Positions 15,189 through 23,916 of a stretch of DNA of 39,100 bases are shown here, in pieces. Position numbers and translations under genes: made by a program. The stretch spans positions 1 to 39,100 of the forward strand of contig JAFDED010000034.1 in NCBI GenBank assembly GCA_019310535.1, written 5' to 3'. This DNA comes from Deltaproteobacteria bacterium (GTDB lineage: Bacteria > Desulfobacterota > JAFDED01). Within the stretch, counting starts at the first letter, position 1. Every line of letters begins with the position of its first letter. The notes beneath the pieces were generated by a model. The model worked only from the letters and a program-made list of their open reading frames with translations, did no database searches and had not been told where the DNA came from.

Positions 15189-16442
15189 GTGATCCGCTGT
15201 TGCTTTGCGTTGCTTTTGTCCATATTGATCATATCGGGCGGGGCGGATCTGTCTCTATCCGCTGCGGGTTTTGATGGCACTCAAAAGCGGGGTAAAGATA
15301 GAAAAATTTTACTGGGAACGAGCTGCGCTCTTTCCGGACCCGTTGCCGCGCTGGGGGTGGATCTGTATCGGGGTTCGCGGGCTTACTTTGATCTGGTGAA
15401 CCAGAATGGCGGCATCCATGGGCGGAGCATACAAATCATCATTTATGACGACGGGTATGAGCCTCAGTACGCGGTCCGCAATACCATACGATTGATCCAA
15501 GAAGACAAAGTATTCCTTTTGTTTGGCTACGTGGGAACGCCAACCCTCACGAAAGTCCTGCCTCTCCTCAGAGTTTTCAAGAATCGCGACATTTATAATT
15601 TTGCCCCTTTTACCGGCGCCCGGCCGCAGCGAATTCCGCCTTATGATCGCTATGTAATCAACATCCGTGCATCCTACGAGGCTGAAACCACCGGATTGGT
15701 CAATTACTTCCTGAACAGGGGTTACAGAAGAATCGGGTTTCTGGGCCAGGCCGATGCCTACGGAAAAAGCGGGGAGTATGGGGTTAAAAAAACCCTGGCC
15801 AGGTACAGGCTCGATATCACCGGCTGTGCTACGTATTCCAGAAATATCCCCTTTTCCGCCGATATGAGAGAGCAAGTCAAAATTCTACGCGATTCGGGTG
15901 CGGAAGTGGTGATTATCATGGGTGCATATGCCCCGGGCGCGGCTTTCATCCGGGACGCAAGGGAAATGGGATGGGATATTCCCATCGCCAACGTCTCCTT
16001 TGCCGCAACCGATGTAATGTTGGATCTCTTGATCAAGCAGGGAGCGAAAACGGGGAAAGATTACACCAGTAATTTGATCAGTTCACAGGTAGTACCCAGC
16101 TATGAAGACCTCAGTCTGCCCGCCATCAGAGAATATCGAGAGTTAATGGATAATTCCCATGTGGAAATACCACAGGGGATGAAACCGCGGACATATAATC
16201 CCCGATTATACAGCTTTGCCAGCCTTGAGGGATTCATCAATGCAAAGGTCCTCACCGAGGTCCTGCAACGCATGGGTCAGGAGATGGATGCAAAGCGGCT
16301 GATGACAACGGTGGAGGCAATGACTGAATACGATGTGGGCATCGGGATTCCGGTACGCTTTGGACCCAATAAGCACCAGGGCCTGGATGCCATCTATCTC
16401 ATGGTGGTAAAAGATAACCGATGGGTTCCCTTGACCGAATAA
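15189..16442 (+). CDS. periplasmic ligand-binding protein (Peripla_BP_6, LivJ-like)
   Basis: The 417-aa protein has an N-terminal signal peptide ending near SLSAAG. A type I periplasmic binding fold of the branched-chain amino acid/amide class follows: ILLGTSCALSGPVAALGVDLYRG opens the domain, then GGIHGRSIQIIIYDDGYEP, LLFGYVGTPT and IGFLGQADAYGKSG. No ABC permease or ATPase gene is nearby. It is instead followed by a histidine kinase and a sigma-54 regulator, so it probably presents a ligand to the kinase rather than to a transporter. The start is GTG, with a G-rich ribosome site (15177-15182). The ligand is unknown. Confidence 0.88.
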   Translation: MIRCCFALLLSILIISGGADLSLSAAGFDGTQKRGKDRKILLGTSCALSGPVAALGVDLYRGSRAYFDLVNQNGGIHGRSIQIIIYDDGYEPQYAVRNTIRLIQEDKVFLLFGYVGTPTLTKVLPLLRVFKNRDIYNFAPFTGARPQRIPPYDRYVINIRASYEAETTGLVNYFLNRGYRRIGFLGQADAYGKSGEYGVKKTLARYRLDITGCATYSRNIPFSADMREQVKILRDSGAEVVIIMGAYAPGAAFIRDAREMGWDIPIANVSFAATDVMLDLLIKQGAKTGKDYTSNLISSQVVPSYEDLSLPAIREYRELMDNSHVEIPQGMKPRTYNPRLYSFASLEGFINAKVLTEVLQRMGQEMDAKRLMTTVEAMTEYDVGIGIPVRFGPNKHQGLDAIYLMVVKDNRWVPLTE

Positions 16443-16576
16443 AAGCGTGAGTGCTTTGGATAAGCATATATCATCCTTTTATCGAGACAAACCGACAGGC
16501 CTTTGACAAGAGATTCATGATAATCCCTTCCACCACTACAAATGGACTGTCGTCCAACAGTTTTTCAGGAATTCGC

Positions 16577-18088
16577 ATGAGCCTGCGCTACAAGATTACT
16601 GGGCTGGTTTTTCTCTCCCTTCTCATCTTCGGACTGTTGAGTGCATTTATTGGCCAGCTTAAAATGGCCCAGGCCCTGCGCAAAGAGTTTATCTCCAAGG
16701 GCGAAAGCATCGCTCAAGGATTTGCCAAAAGTAGTGTGGAGTTGTTAATCGACCAGGACGCCGCCTCCATACAGTCGTTTCTGGACGGTTACATTGAGAT
16801 CGAGGGAGTTGCCTATGTGTATATTTTAGACCGATACAGGAAGGTGATCGCCCATACATTTGTTCCGGTTTTTCCACAGGGTCTGTTGGAGAAAAACCCA
16901 GTGGGAGAGGGATTGGATATTTCGGTACGGGACATCCAGGTAGATGGGATGGCAGACGTTATTGATATCGGCGTTCCAATCCTGATGGGGTCGATGGGAT
17001 GGGTTCACGTGGGCATGGACCGCGGGCAAATCAACCGCGAGGTCCGCGGTCTGGTGAAAAGCCTCTGGATAGTCTATGGGATGGGGATTATTCTGACCCT
17101 GGTGATCGCTTCGCTCTTGTCTTCGCAGATTATTCGACCATTGCGACTTCTGACCGACTCTACAGCGCGGATCGCCAGCGGCCAGTTCGATGACAAATTC
17201 CCGCTGAGCGGGGGAGACGAGGTTGGGGTACTGGCCCGATCGTTCCGTAACATGTCGGAAAAGCTGTGGATATCTAACGAAGAAGTGCGGGCCAAGACGC
17301 TGGAGCTGGAACGTCAGAACCGGGAACTGGTGGCCATGACAGAAGAACTGAAAAAGACGCAAAACCACCTGATCCAATCGGAAAAATTCGCCTCCATGGG
17401 CCAGCTCGCGGCCAGCGTTGCCCATGAGATCAATAATCCTCTTGCCGGGATCCTGACTTTTATTAAGCTAATGATCAGAAAAATGGACACTGGACAACCG
17501 GTAAAGGATGACATAAAAGGATACCTGAGAAATTTGCGCATAATGGAAACAGAGACACAGCGTTGCAGCAATATTGTCAAAAATCTTCTGGACTTTGCGC
17601 GGGTTACAGAATCAAAGATGGAACGAGTGAATATCAACGAGATCATTCGCAACACCATGACCCTCACAGGACACCGGGCGGAGATGAGCGATATCCAGGT
17701 GGTGCAAAATCTTTCGTCGCTGCCCGCGGTAATGGCCGATGCCGGGCAACTCAAACAGGTTTTTTTGAATGTTATCTTGAATGCCATTGAAGCGATGCAG
17801 GGAGAGCGTAAAATCCTTACGATCCGGAGCATGGGCGTTGACGATCACGACACGGTCGCTGTGGAAATAGAAGACACAGGAAGTGGCATTCCACAGGAGA
17901 ACCTTCCCTACATCTTTGATCCATTTTTTACAACTAAAAGAAAAGGGACGGGACTGGGATTATCGGTAGTTTATGGGATTATAAACAAACACAATGGGCG
18001 GATTCAGGTTGACAGCAAGCCCGGAGAGGGTACCACTGTGCGGATTGAGCTCCCCGCGGTGGATGCTGCTAATGGTGATTCGAGGTAA
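16577..18088 (+). CDS. membrane histidine kinase of three-component system
   Basis: The 503-aa kinase has a first membrane helix (about 7-27), a periplasmic sensor region to about 160 and a second helix (about 162-182). A HAMP domain (to about 235, SSQIIRPLRLLTDSTARIAS) and a coiled linker follow. The HisKA phosphosite is His283 in ASVAHEINNPL. The ATPase has ILNAIEAM, DTGSGIP and KGTGLGLSVVYGI. ATG 16577 was preferred to GTG 16451 because it has CAGGA six bases before it and leads directly into the membrane helix; a longer form cannot be excluded. It follows the binding protein and precedes the regulator by 72 bp. It may phosphorylate both sigma-54 regulators. Confidence 0.92.
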   Translation: MSLRYKITGLVFLSLLIFGLLSAFIGQLKMAQALRKEFISKGESIAQGFAKSSVELLIDQDAASIQSFLDGYIEIEGVAYVYILDRYRKVIAHTFVPVFPQGLLEKNPVGEGLDISVRDIQVDGMADVIDIGVPILMGSMGWVHVGMDRGQINREVRGLVKSLWIVYGMGIILTLVIASLLSSQIIRPLRLLTDSTARIASGQFDDKFPLSGGDEVGVLARSFRNMSEKLWISNEEVRAKTLELERQNRELVAMTEELKKTQNHLIQSEKFASMGQLAASVAHEINNPLAGILTFIKLMIRKMDTGQPVKDDIKGYLRNLRIMETETQRCSNIVKNLLDFARVTESKMERVNINEIIRNTMTLTGHRAEMSDIQVVQNLSSLPAVMADAGQLKQVFLNVILNAIEAMQGERKILTIRSMGVDDHDTVAVEIEDTGSGIPQENLPYIFDPFFTTKRKGTGLGLSVVYGIINKHNGRIQVDSKPGEGTTVRIELPAVDAANGDSR

Positions 18089-18160
18089 CAAGAGCGAGGA
18101 CTGCATACGACATCATTCCTGTCGGGCAATTGGATTCAGGCCTTTTTGGTGGAGGAACGT

Positions 18161-19540
18161 ATGAGCAGTAAAATCCTATCACGCGGCAAGATCATGGTAG
18201 TGGATGATGAAGAGATTATGCGGATGTCTCTACAGGCTTGGTTGGAGGAGGACGGCTTCAACGTTACCACGGCCCGGGATGGGATTGAAGCTTTGCGCCT
18301 GATTGAGGAAGAACAATTTGATGCGGCCATGGTGGATCTAAAAATGCCGGGTATAGACGGCATACAGGTCCTCGAGGAGATAAAAAAACACCAGAGCAGC
18401 TTGCCTGTGCTGATTATGACGGCTTACGCCAGCGTGGATACTGCCGTGACCGCCATGAAAAAAGGGGCATACGACTACATTACAAAGCCCTTCAACCCGG
18501 AAGAAATCACCATGACCCTCCATAAACTTATTTCCCACCAGGACCTGATCAAGGAAAACATCTACCTCCGGCTGCAGCTTAAAAAGCAGTATGAACACCA
18601 CAATGTCATAGCCAAAAGCCATAAAATGAAAAGCATACTGGACTTGGTTGACATCATTGCGAATTCGCGATCCACTATTCTCATCCAGGGGGAGAGCGGG
18701 ACAGGAAAGGAACTCATTGCGCGGGCAATTCATTACAGCAGCGGCCGCCAATCAATGCCCTTCGTCACGGTGGCCTGCACAGCGCTGGTGGACACCCTTC
18801 TTGAGGACGAGCTGTTCGGTCACGAGAAAGGCGCTTACACGGATGCCAGGGAAACCAAGAAGGGAAAGTTCGAAATGGCTGACGGCGGAACTCTTCTCCT
18901 GGATGAAATTGGAGATATCAGCCCGCGGATGCAGGCTGCGCTTCTTCGCGTGCTGCAAGAGCGCGAATTCACCCGCGTGGGTGGAAATCAGTTCCTCAAG
19001 GTCGACGTCAGGGTGCTGGCCACTACCAATAAGGACATAGTCCAGGCGGTTGAAGAGAAAACCTTCAGGGAGGATCTCTATTATCGTCTCAATGTCATCA
19101 ATATCCAGGTGCCTCCACTTAGAGAAAGAATGGAGGACATTCCATTGCTGATGGAGCACTTTATCGATAAGTACAATATTGAGAATAACAAGAAAGTGGA
19201 AGGCATCTCCGAGCCGGCATTGCAGGTTCTCATGAACTATCGGTGGCCAGGGAATGTCCGCGAGCTGGAGCACGTAATCGAGCGCGCGGTCATAGTGAAC
19301 CAGAGCGGCTTGATCCTCCCCTCAGATCTCCCGCCGGAACTGATAGCCAAGCAGGAACATCTCGAGGAAACGGGCCCGGAGCTTTCTCTCCAGGAGATGG
19401 AGAAACAGCATATTTCACGTGTGCTGGAGCACAACGACTGGAACATCCAGCGGTCGGCAGCCATACTTCAGATCGACCGCTCCACCCTGTACTCGAAAAT
19501 CAAACGCTACCAACTGCAGCTCCCGGACGCGCGGGGATAA
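18161..19540 (+). CDS. sigma-54 dependent response regulator with GAYTDA loop
   Basis: The 459-aa NtrC-type activator has a receiver with phospho-acceptor Asp59. The AAA+ domain has Walker A GESGTGKE (178-185) and Walker [12 protein letters not shown] Fis-type HTH ([20 protein letters not shown]) closes it. The sigma-54 contact loop is GAYTDA (224-229). Thr is kept, Phe is Tyr (common), and the fifth Gly is Asp. ATG 18161 was chosen because GGAGG (18151-18155) is five bases before it. It is co-linear with the regulator at 8827, down to the same positions for Asp59 and the loop, so one arose by duplication. It is the direct partner of the kinase upstream. Confidence 0.94.
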   Translation: MSSKILSRGKIMVVDDEEIMRMSLQAWLEEDGFNVTTARDGIEALRLIEEEQFDAAMVDLKMPGIDGIQVLEEIKKHQSSLPVLIMTAYASVDTAVTAMKKGAYDYITKPFNPEEITMTLHKLISHQDLIKENIYLRLQLKKQYEHHNVIAKSHKMKSILDLVDIIANSRSTILIQGESGTGKELIARAIHYSSGRQSMPFVTVACTALVDTLLEDELFGHEKGAYTDARETKKGKFEMADGGTLLLDEIGDISPRMQAALLRVLQEREFTRVGGNQFLKVDVRVLATTNKDIVQAVEEKTFREDLYYRLNVINIQVPPLRERMEDIPLLMEHFIDKYNIENNKKVEGISEPALQVLMNYRWPGNVRELEHVIERAVIVNQSGLILPSDLPPELIAKQEHLEETGPELSLQEMEKQHISRVLEHNDWNIQRSAAILQIDRSTLYSKIKRYQLQLPDARG

Positions 19541-19655
19541 CGTTTTACTCCTGTAAGGCAAACAGAATTGGAATTAACCTGATTTATCGTCAGTGATTCA
19601 AACCTTTCCGCTCGCCGTTTAACTGATTGTCAGTCCAGGTTCTGATCACCAAAAA

Positions 19656-20297
19656 TTAATCCTTGTAAATAACAACGCGACACGGCTCATCCACGGGGTT
19701 TCCATCGTCGTCGAATTGGCGGCCATATTCCAGAACACGCCGGAAGCCAAGGTCCCACTCAGGCCAAAGCAGGTTGTATATTGCGCAGTGGACGCAGTAG
19801 TATGGCAAACCCGCCCTGTCGAATGACCATGGATAGGCCTTTTTCGTTATCCCGCCCATGAGAGGGTGTCGGTCGGTGTTCTCGTACTTTCCCTCCTTCA
19901 TCATTCTTCCGCCGCTTCCACAGCAGGTCAGCGTGATGACCGTTTTTTCGTCATCCTCCTCAACAAAGAACTCGCTCCAGTGGTTGCAGTGAGTCCGTGC
20001 GGTGGCCCCCACTACTTTCTCATGCTCCGCATTTTTCAGCGGTCCCAGCAATACGCGCTTATGGACGTTGTTGACCAGGAACTCGGCCGCGTCCTTTACT
20101 TTTTCCTCACCAAAGGCCCGGGCCACATAGGTAAGCAAAATGCTGACATACTCGCAATATCGATCGTGTACATTCCTTGTTGTACTGTTCAATTCCTCGA
20201 TCAACTCAACCGCCCGCTCCGTGTCGCCGCTGCGCACGGCCTGAATAGCCTTGTCCTTCAAGGTGACCGTCAAATCGTCCCGTCTCTGTTCATTCAT
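19656..20297 (-). CDS. Cys/His-rich protein of unknown function
   Basis: The 213-aa soluble protein has a helical N-terminal half and a C-terminal half with clustered potential metal ligands. These are His103-Cys104-x-His106 (RTHCNHW), Cys125-Cys126 followed by GSGGRM, and Cys168-x-His170-Cys171 (PYYCVHCAIYN). Conserved-looking aromatic stretches (YPWSFDRAGLPYY, LLWPEWDLGFRRV) suggest a ligand-binding pocket. I do not recognise the family. A GGAGGG site seven bases before the ATG makes it a solid gene. It converges with the regulator at 18161 and lies 109 bp after the radical SAM gene on the same strand, so it may belong with that group. Confidence 0.7.
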   Translation of the reverse strand: MNEQRRDDLTVTLKDKAIQAVRSGDTERAVELIEELNSTTRNVHDRYCEYVSILLTYVARAFGEEKVKDAAEFLVNNVHKRVLLGPLKNAEHEKVVGATARTHCNHWSEFFVEEDDEKTVITLTCCGSGGRMMKEGKYENTDRHPLMGGITKKAYPWSFDRAGLPYYCVHCAIYNLLWPEWDLGFRRVLEYGRQFDDDGNPVDEPCRVVIYKD

Positions 20298-20406
20298 TAC
20301 AAGCCCTCCGTGTATCAGGTTTAACAGCGGTCAGAATCGTCAGCGACTTACAATTTCGATGAAAAGATATGCAGCATATCACATCTATTCTCTAAGAGCC
20401 GCTGGA

Positions 20407-21552
20407 TCATGCGCGTTTCGCCGGATCGTTCCAGACCCCTGCGACGGCAAAACCACAGAATTTACATTTTCCCCCTTTGACCTCCATTGCCGCCACTTTG
20501 TAGCCGATCCTTCGGATAACTATTTTACCGCATTTTGGGCAGTAGGTGTTTTCAGCAGGATGACCCCAGACATTGCCCAGGTATACATAGTGGAGGCCGG
20601 TCTCTCTGCCGATGCGGTGAGCCGTTTCAAGGGTCGCCAGCGGGGTGGGGGGCAAGTTTTTGATCTTATACGAAGGATGAAACCGCGTGAAGTGAACGGG
20701 AACATCGGGGCCCAGGTTATCCAGGATCCAGCGGCACATCCGCTTGATCTCCTCTTTGCCGTCGTTAAGGGTGGGGACGATGAGCACCACGATCTCGGTC
20801 CACATTCCCAGGCGCTTGAGAAGTTTCAACGTCTCCAGCACGGGCTTTAACTCGCCGCTGCAAGTGTTCTTGTAAAACTTTTCGGTGAAGGCCTTGAGGT
20901 CAATCTTCACGCCGGTCAGCACTTCGCACAGTTTTTCCATAGGCCCGGGGAGGATATAGCCATTGGAGATCATGACGCTTCCGATGCCTGCCCGGCGGGC
21001 CAACCGGGCGGTGTCGTACATGAACGTGTAAAAAACCACGGGTTCGGAGTAAGTGTATGCAATGGTTCTTGAACCTGAAAGCCCCGCCAACTCGACGATC
21101 CTCTCCGGCGGCATGTGTTCGTTTCTTACCTGTTCCGGCCGGTACTGGGCTATTTGCCAGTTCTGGCAGAACCGGCACTCAAAGTTGCAGCCCGCGGTGG
21201 CGATGGAAAAGGCGGGGCTTCCCGGCAGGTAGTGAAAAAGGGGCTTCTTCTCGATGGGATCCACGTGTGCCGCGCAGACAGCGCCGTACACCAGTGTATA
21301 ATATTTCCCCTCGCGGTTTTCCTTGTTGCCGCAGTATCCGCGTTCCAGAGGCGCGATCTTGCATCTCTTGGGGCAGACCCCGCACTCTATTTTGTTCTCG
21401 GCAAGTTTTTTGTAGAACATCACTTCTACAAGTTCGGGCGACGAACCGGGCTTGGCCGCCAGGGTTTGCATGGGCGAAAAGCCCCCCCCGGCTGCCGCTG
21501 CAGCGCACACCCCGCCCCACATGAACTGCCGTCTCGTGAATAAACTATTCAT
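20407..21552 (-). CDS. amrS: AmrS-like radical SAM protein with Tat signal
   Basis: The 381-aa protein resembles the radical SAM member of the AmmeMemoRadiSam system, itself related to PflA activases. It has an N-terminal cysteine group (Cys57/60/64/74 in CGVCPKRC...GYCG) and the radical SAM triad Cys122-x3-Cys126-x2-Cys129 (GCNFECRFCQNW). The GTG-like loop follows. A C-terminal Cys4 zinc-ribbon-like pair is also visible (CPKCGK and CKFCGF). Unusually it starts with a twin-arginine signal, TRRQFMWGG, followed by an Ala/Gly-rich hydrophobic stretch, so it may be exported already folded. The Memo/AMMECR1 partners are not in the window. It is 46 bp downstream of a Tat-bearing DUF362 gene. Confidence 0.85.
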   Translation of the reverse strand: MNSLFTRRQFMWGGVCAAAAAGGGFSPMQTLAAKPGSSPELVEVMFYKKLAENKIECGVCPKRCKIAPLERGYCGNKENREGKYYTLVYGAVCAAHVDPIEKKPLFHYLPGSPAFSIATAGCNFECRFCQNWQIAQYRPEQVRNEHMPPERIVELAGLSGSRTIAYTYSEPVVFYTFMYDTARLARRAGIGSVMISNGYILPGPMEKLCEVLTGVKIDLKAFTEKFYKNTCSGELKPVLETLKLLKRLGMWTEIVVLIVPTLNDGKEEIKRMCRWILDNLGPDVPVHFTRFHPSYKIKNLPPTPLATLETAHRIGRETGLHYVYLGNVWGHPAENTYCPKCGKIVIRRIGYKVAAMEVKGGKCKFCGFAVAGVWNDPAKRA

Positions 21553-21598
21553 GCTTCCCGCCCTGTTATCCTGCTGGAAAACTCTTCAAAGTACGACA

Positions 21599-22624
21599 TT
21601 ACCCCTTCATTACCTGAATCCGGCCCGACCTCCCCTCTCCCAGACCCGCAGTTGACGCAGTGTCGATCCATCGGGGTTCCCTGCCCGACTCACCCAGAGA
21701 GGCAAGTCCGGCCCGTACCCGCTGCCGCTCAATGATTTCAACACCAACTCGATCCAGGGCCACAGGATCGGTTGCCACCAGCAGGCCGTTCATCTTCCAG
21801 GACCATCGCCGTGAGAAGCTGGGTCCTCTATGGAACACGGCAAGTGCCGCATCGCACACGATGAGTTTCAACTTGCCATCTATGAGGGGATGGCGGTTCA
21901 GGTCGGCAATGTATGGATCACACTGGGCGTCGTGGTATTTATTCGGGTTGTGGATGGCGCCGTAGAAGTTCTTCATGCCGATGGAGGCTCCAGCGAGGTC
22001 GTGGTCCTTCAGCACGGGCACATTGATCAGGGCACTGATTTCATTCAGGATATTGCTGAAACAACTGCCTATGCTGCCCAGTATGCGCGGTTGGTTCTCG
22101 TACCCCACCCGATCAGTCCCGTAGCACCGATAACGCTCTCCACGGGTCCTGATCCGGAAACCGGCGTACTGCAGTTCCCTGTTGGAGCGATCCCAAACGA
22201 TGACATGCTTTGGGGGGATGCCGGCCATACGGAGGCCCCGGACCAACGCAAGAACCAGGCCGGGATGAGGGGAAAGGGGTTTACCCGCGAGACAGTTGAG
22301 CTTGATGCCCACCACGTCATCAGACCGGAAAAGGCCACGCCACGCGGTCCCGGATGTGGGCGCTCCTGTAAGCCCCCGCACGGCCCGATCCAGCATAGAA
22401 AAGGCCCGCTCAGAATCAACGTCTCCGTCAGCGCCCAGAAGATGAGGGCTGTGCAATTGAAAGACTTTTCCATAGGCGCGGCCGGGCCGCATGGTGCTCC
22501 GGGCTCTGGTTCTGTGCGGCTGAGTTCCGCCGTCGGCCGTTCCAGCCGCGGCCGCCAACCCCATTGAAACCAGCCAGGTAAGGGCCTCCCTTCGATTTAC
22601 TGAACGGGCCGATTTTTCAGCCAT
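21599..22624 (-). CDS. DUF362 protein with Tat signal
   Basis: The 341-aa protein has NRREALTWLVSMGLAAAAG at its start, a twin-arginine signal (Arg11-Arg12). The body matches DUF362 from memory: VGIKLNCLAGKPLSPHPGLV, then VPVLKDHDLAGASIGMKNFYG and VATDPVALDRVGVEIIE. No FeS-binding ferredoxin domain is attached. The start 22624 lies 17 bp after the YchF stop; an in-frame start at 22687 would overlap that gene. Its close link to the Tat-bearing radical SAM gene suggests the two act together in the periplasm. The reaction is unknown. Confidence 0.82.
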   Translation of the reverse strand: MAEKSARSVNRREALTWLVSMGLAAAAGTADGGTQPHRTRARSTMRPGRAYGKVFQLHSPHLLGADGDVDSERAFSMLDRAVRGLTGAPTSGTAWRGLFRSDDVVGIKLNCLAGKPLSPHPGLVLALVRGLRMAGIPPKHVIVWDRSNRELQYAGFRIRTRGERYRCYGTDRVGYENQPRILGSIGSCFSNILNEISALINVPVLKDHDLAGASIGMKNFYGAIHNPNKYHDAQCDPYIADLNRHPLIDGKLKLIVCDAALAVFHRGPSFSRRWSWKMNGLLVATDPVALDRVGVEIIERQRVRAGLASLGESGREPRWIDTASTAGLGEGRSGRIQVMKG

Positions 22625-22641
22625 CTCCCGAAACAACCCCG

Positions 22642-23730
22642 TTACGCCCTGAAACGGAACAGCACGATGTCGCCGTCCCTGATGCAATAATCCTTGCCCT
22701 CGGAGCGGACCTTTCCTTGCTCCCGGGCCATCGGCATCGAGCCGGCCCGGATAAAGTCCTCATATGAGAGGACCTCGGCCCGGATGAAGCCCCGTTCCAT
22801 GTCGGTGTGGATCTTTCCCGCCGCCTGCGGAGCAGGGGTTCCTTTCTTCACGGTCCAGGCGCGAATCTCCACGCCCGCGGTGGTGTAAAAGGTAACAAGC
22901 CCCAGCATGGCGTACCCCTCCTCTACCAGTCGTTCCAGGCCGGAGCGTTCCAGCCCCAGGTCCTCCAGGAACGCCCGACGGTCCTCCATCGGCAGTTCCG
23001 CAATTTCGGCCTCCATTTTGCCAATTATGGGGACGACCCTTATGTTCTGAGGCTCAGCATATCGCCGGATGGATTCCAGGCACGCCGGGCTCCCGTTTTC
23101 TCCCACGTTGGCCACCACCATCATGGGCTTGACGGTAAGCAGGCTCATCTCCGCGACGGAGCGGGCTTCCTCAGCGTCCTCCCACCGAAGGGCGGATGCG
23201 GGGCGACCGGAGTCCAGGACCCTTTCGAGAGCCTCGCATATTTCCACCTTCCGCAAAACCTTCTTATCGCCCCCCTTGGCGGCCTTTCGCGCGCGCTCCT
23301 TCCAGCGCCCCACCACTTCCAGATCGGCCAGCACCAATTCCAGGCTCACTATCTCCATGTCCCGCACAGGGTCCAGCGCGCCGGTTTCATGGGCGACGTC
23401 CGGGTTATCGAAACAGCGGACCACGTTGACCACGGCGTCCAGCGGTCGGATGTGGGCCAGGAACTGATTGCCCTTTCCCCTGCCTTTGCTGGCGCCTTCC
23501 ACCAGCCCGGCCACATCCACGAACTGAAGGGTGCTGGGAGTGACCTTTTCGTGCTCTATGCGCCGGGCGATCTCTTCCAGCCTCGGGTCGGGCAGGGGCA
23601 CAACTCCTACGTTGGGCTCTATGGTGCAGAAGGGGTAATTGGAAGCCTCGGCCCCGGCGGCGGTCAGGGCATTGAAAATTGTGGATTTGCCTACGTTAGG
23701 AAGCCCGATGATGCCGCAGTTGAAACCCAT
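22642..23730 (-). CDS. ychF: ribosome-binding ATPase YchF
   Basis: The 362-aa protein is a full-length YchF/OLA1 GTPase-family member. G1 is GLPNVGKST (9-17), followed by NYPFCTIEPNVGVV and the G3 motif DVAGLVEGASKGRG. The fourth motif is NVGEN rather than NKxD, the change that gives YchF its preference for ATP. The C-terminal TGS domain follows (LVTFYTTAGVEIRAWTVKKG) and ends with DIVLFRF. The protein is cytoplasmic and binds ribosomes. Its place ahead of the DUF362 and radical SAM genes is probably promoter sharing rather than function. Confidence 0.96.
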   Translation of the reverse strand: MGFNCGIIGLPNVGKSTIFNALTAAGAEASNYPFCTIEPNVGVVPLPDPRLEEIARRIEHEKVTPSTLQFVDVAGLVEGASKGRGKGNQFLAHIRPLDAVVNVVRCFDNPDVAHETGALDPVRDMEIVSLELVLADLEVVGRWKERARKAAKGGDKKVLRKVEICEALERVLDSGRPASALRWEDAEEARSVAEMSLLTVKPMMVVANVGENGSPACLESIRRYAEPQNIRVVPIIGKMEAEIAELPMEDRRAFLEDLGLERSGLERLVEEGYAMLGLVTFYTTAGVEIRAWTVKKGTPAPQAAGKIHTDMERGFIRAEVLSYEDFIRAGSMPMAREQGKVRSEGKDYCIRDGDIVLFRFRA

Positions 23731-23916
23731 TGTATCCCGTGATCCAGCTCAATAAATATCAAAATTAACAATCAGCATTATAAAAGCACGATTGAAAAGA
23801 GAAGAGGACGACGCCTCAGATTAATCTTTCATTTTGCATTTTGAAATGCTGATTTTGCCTTGCTCATTGAATTCTTTTCCCTCACCCCCTGAGGTGCAAC
23901 GACGACATGAGCGGTG

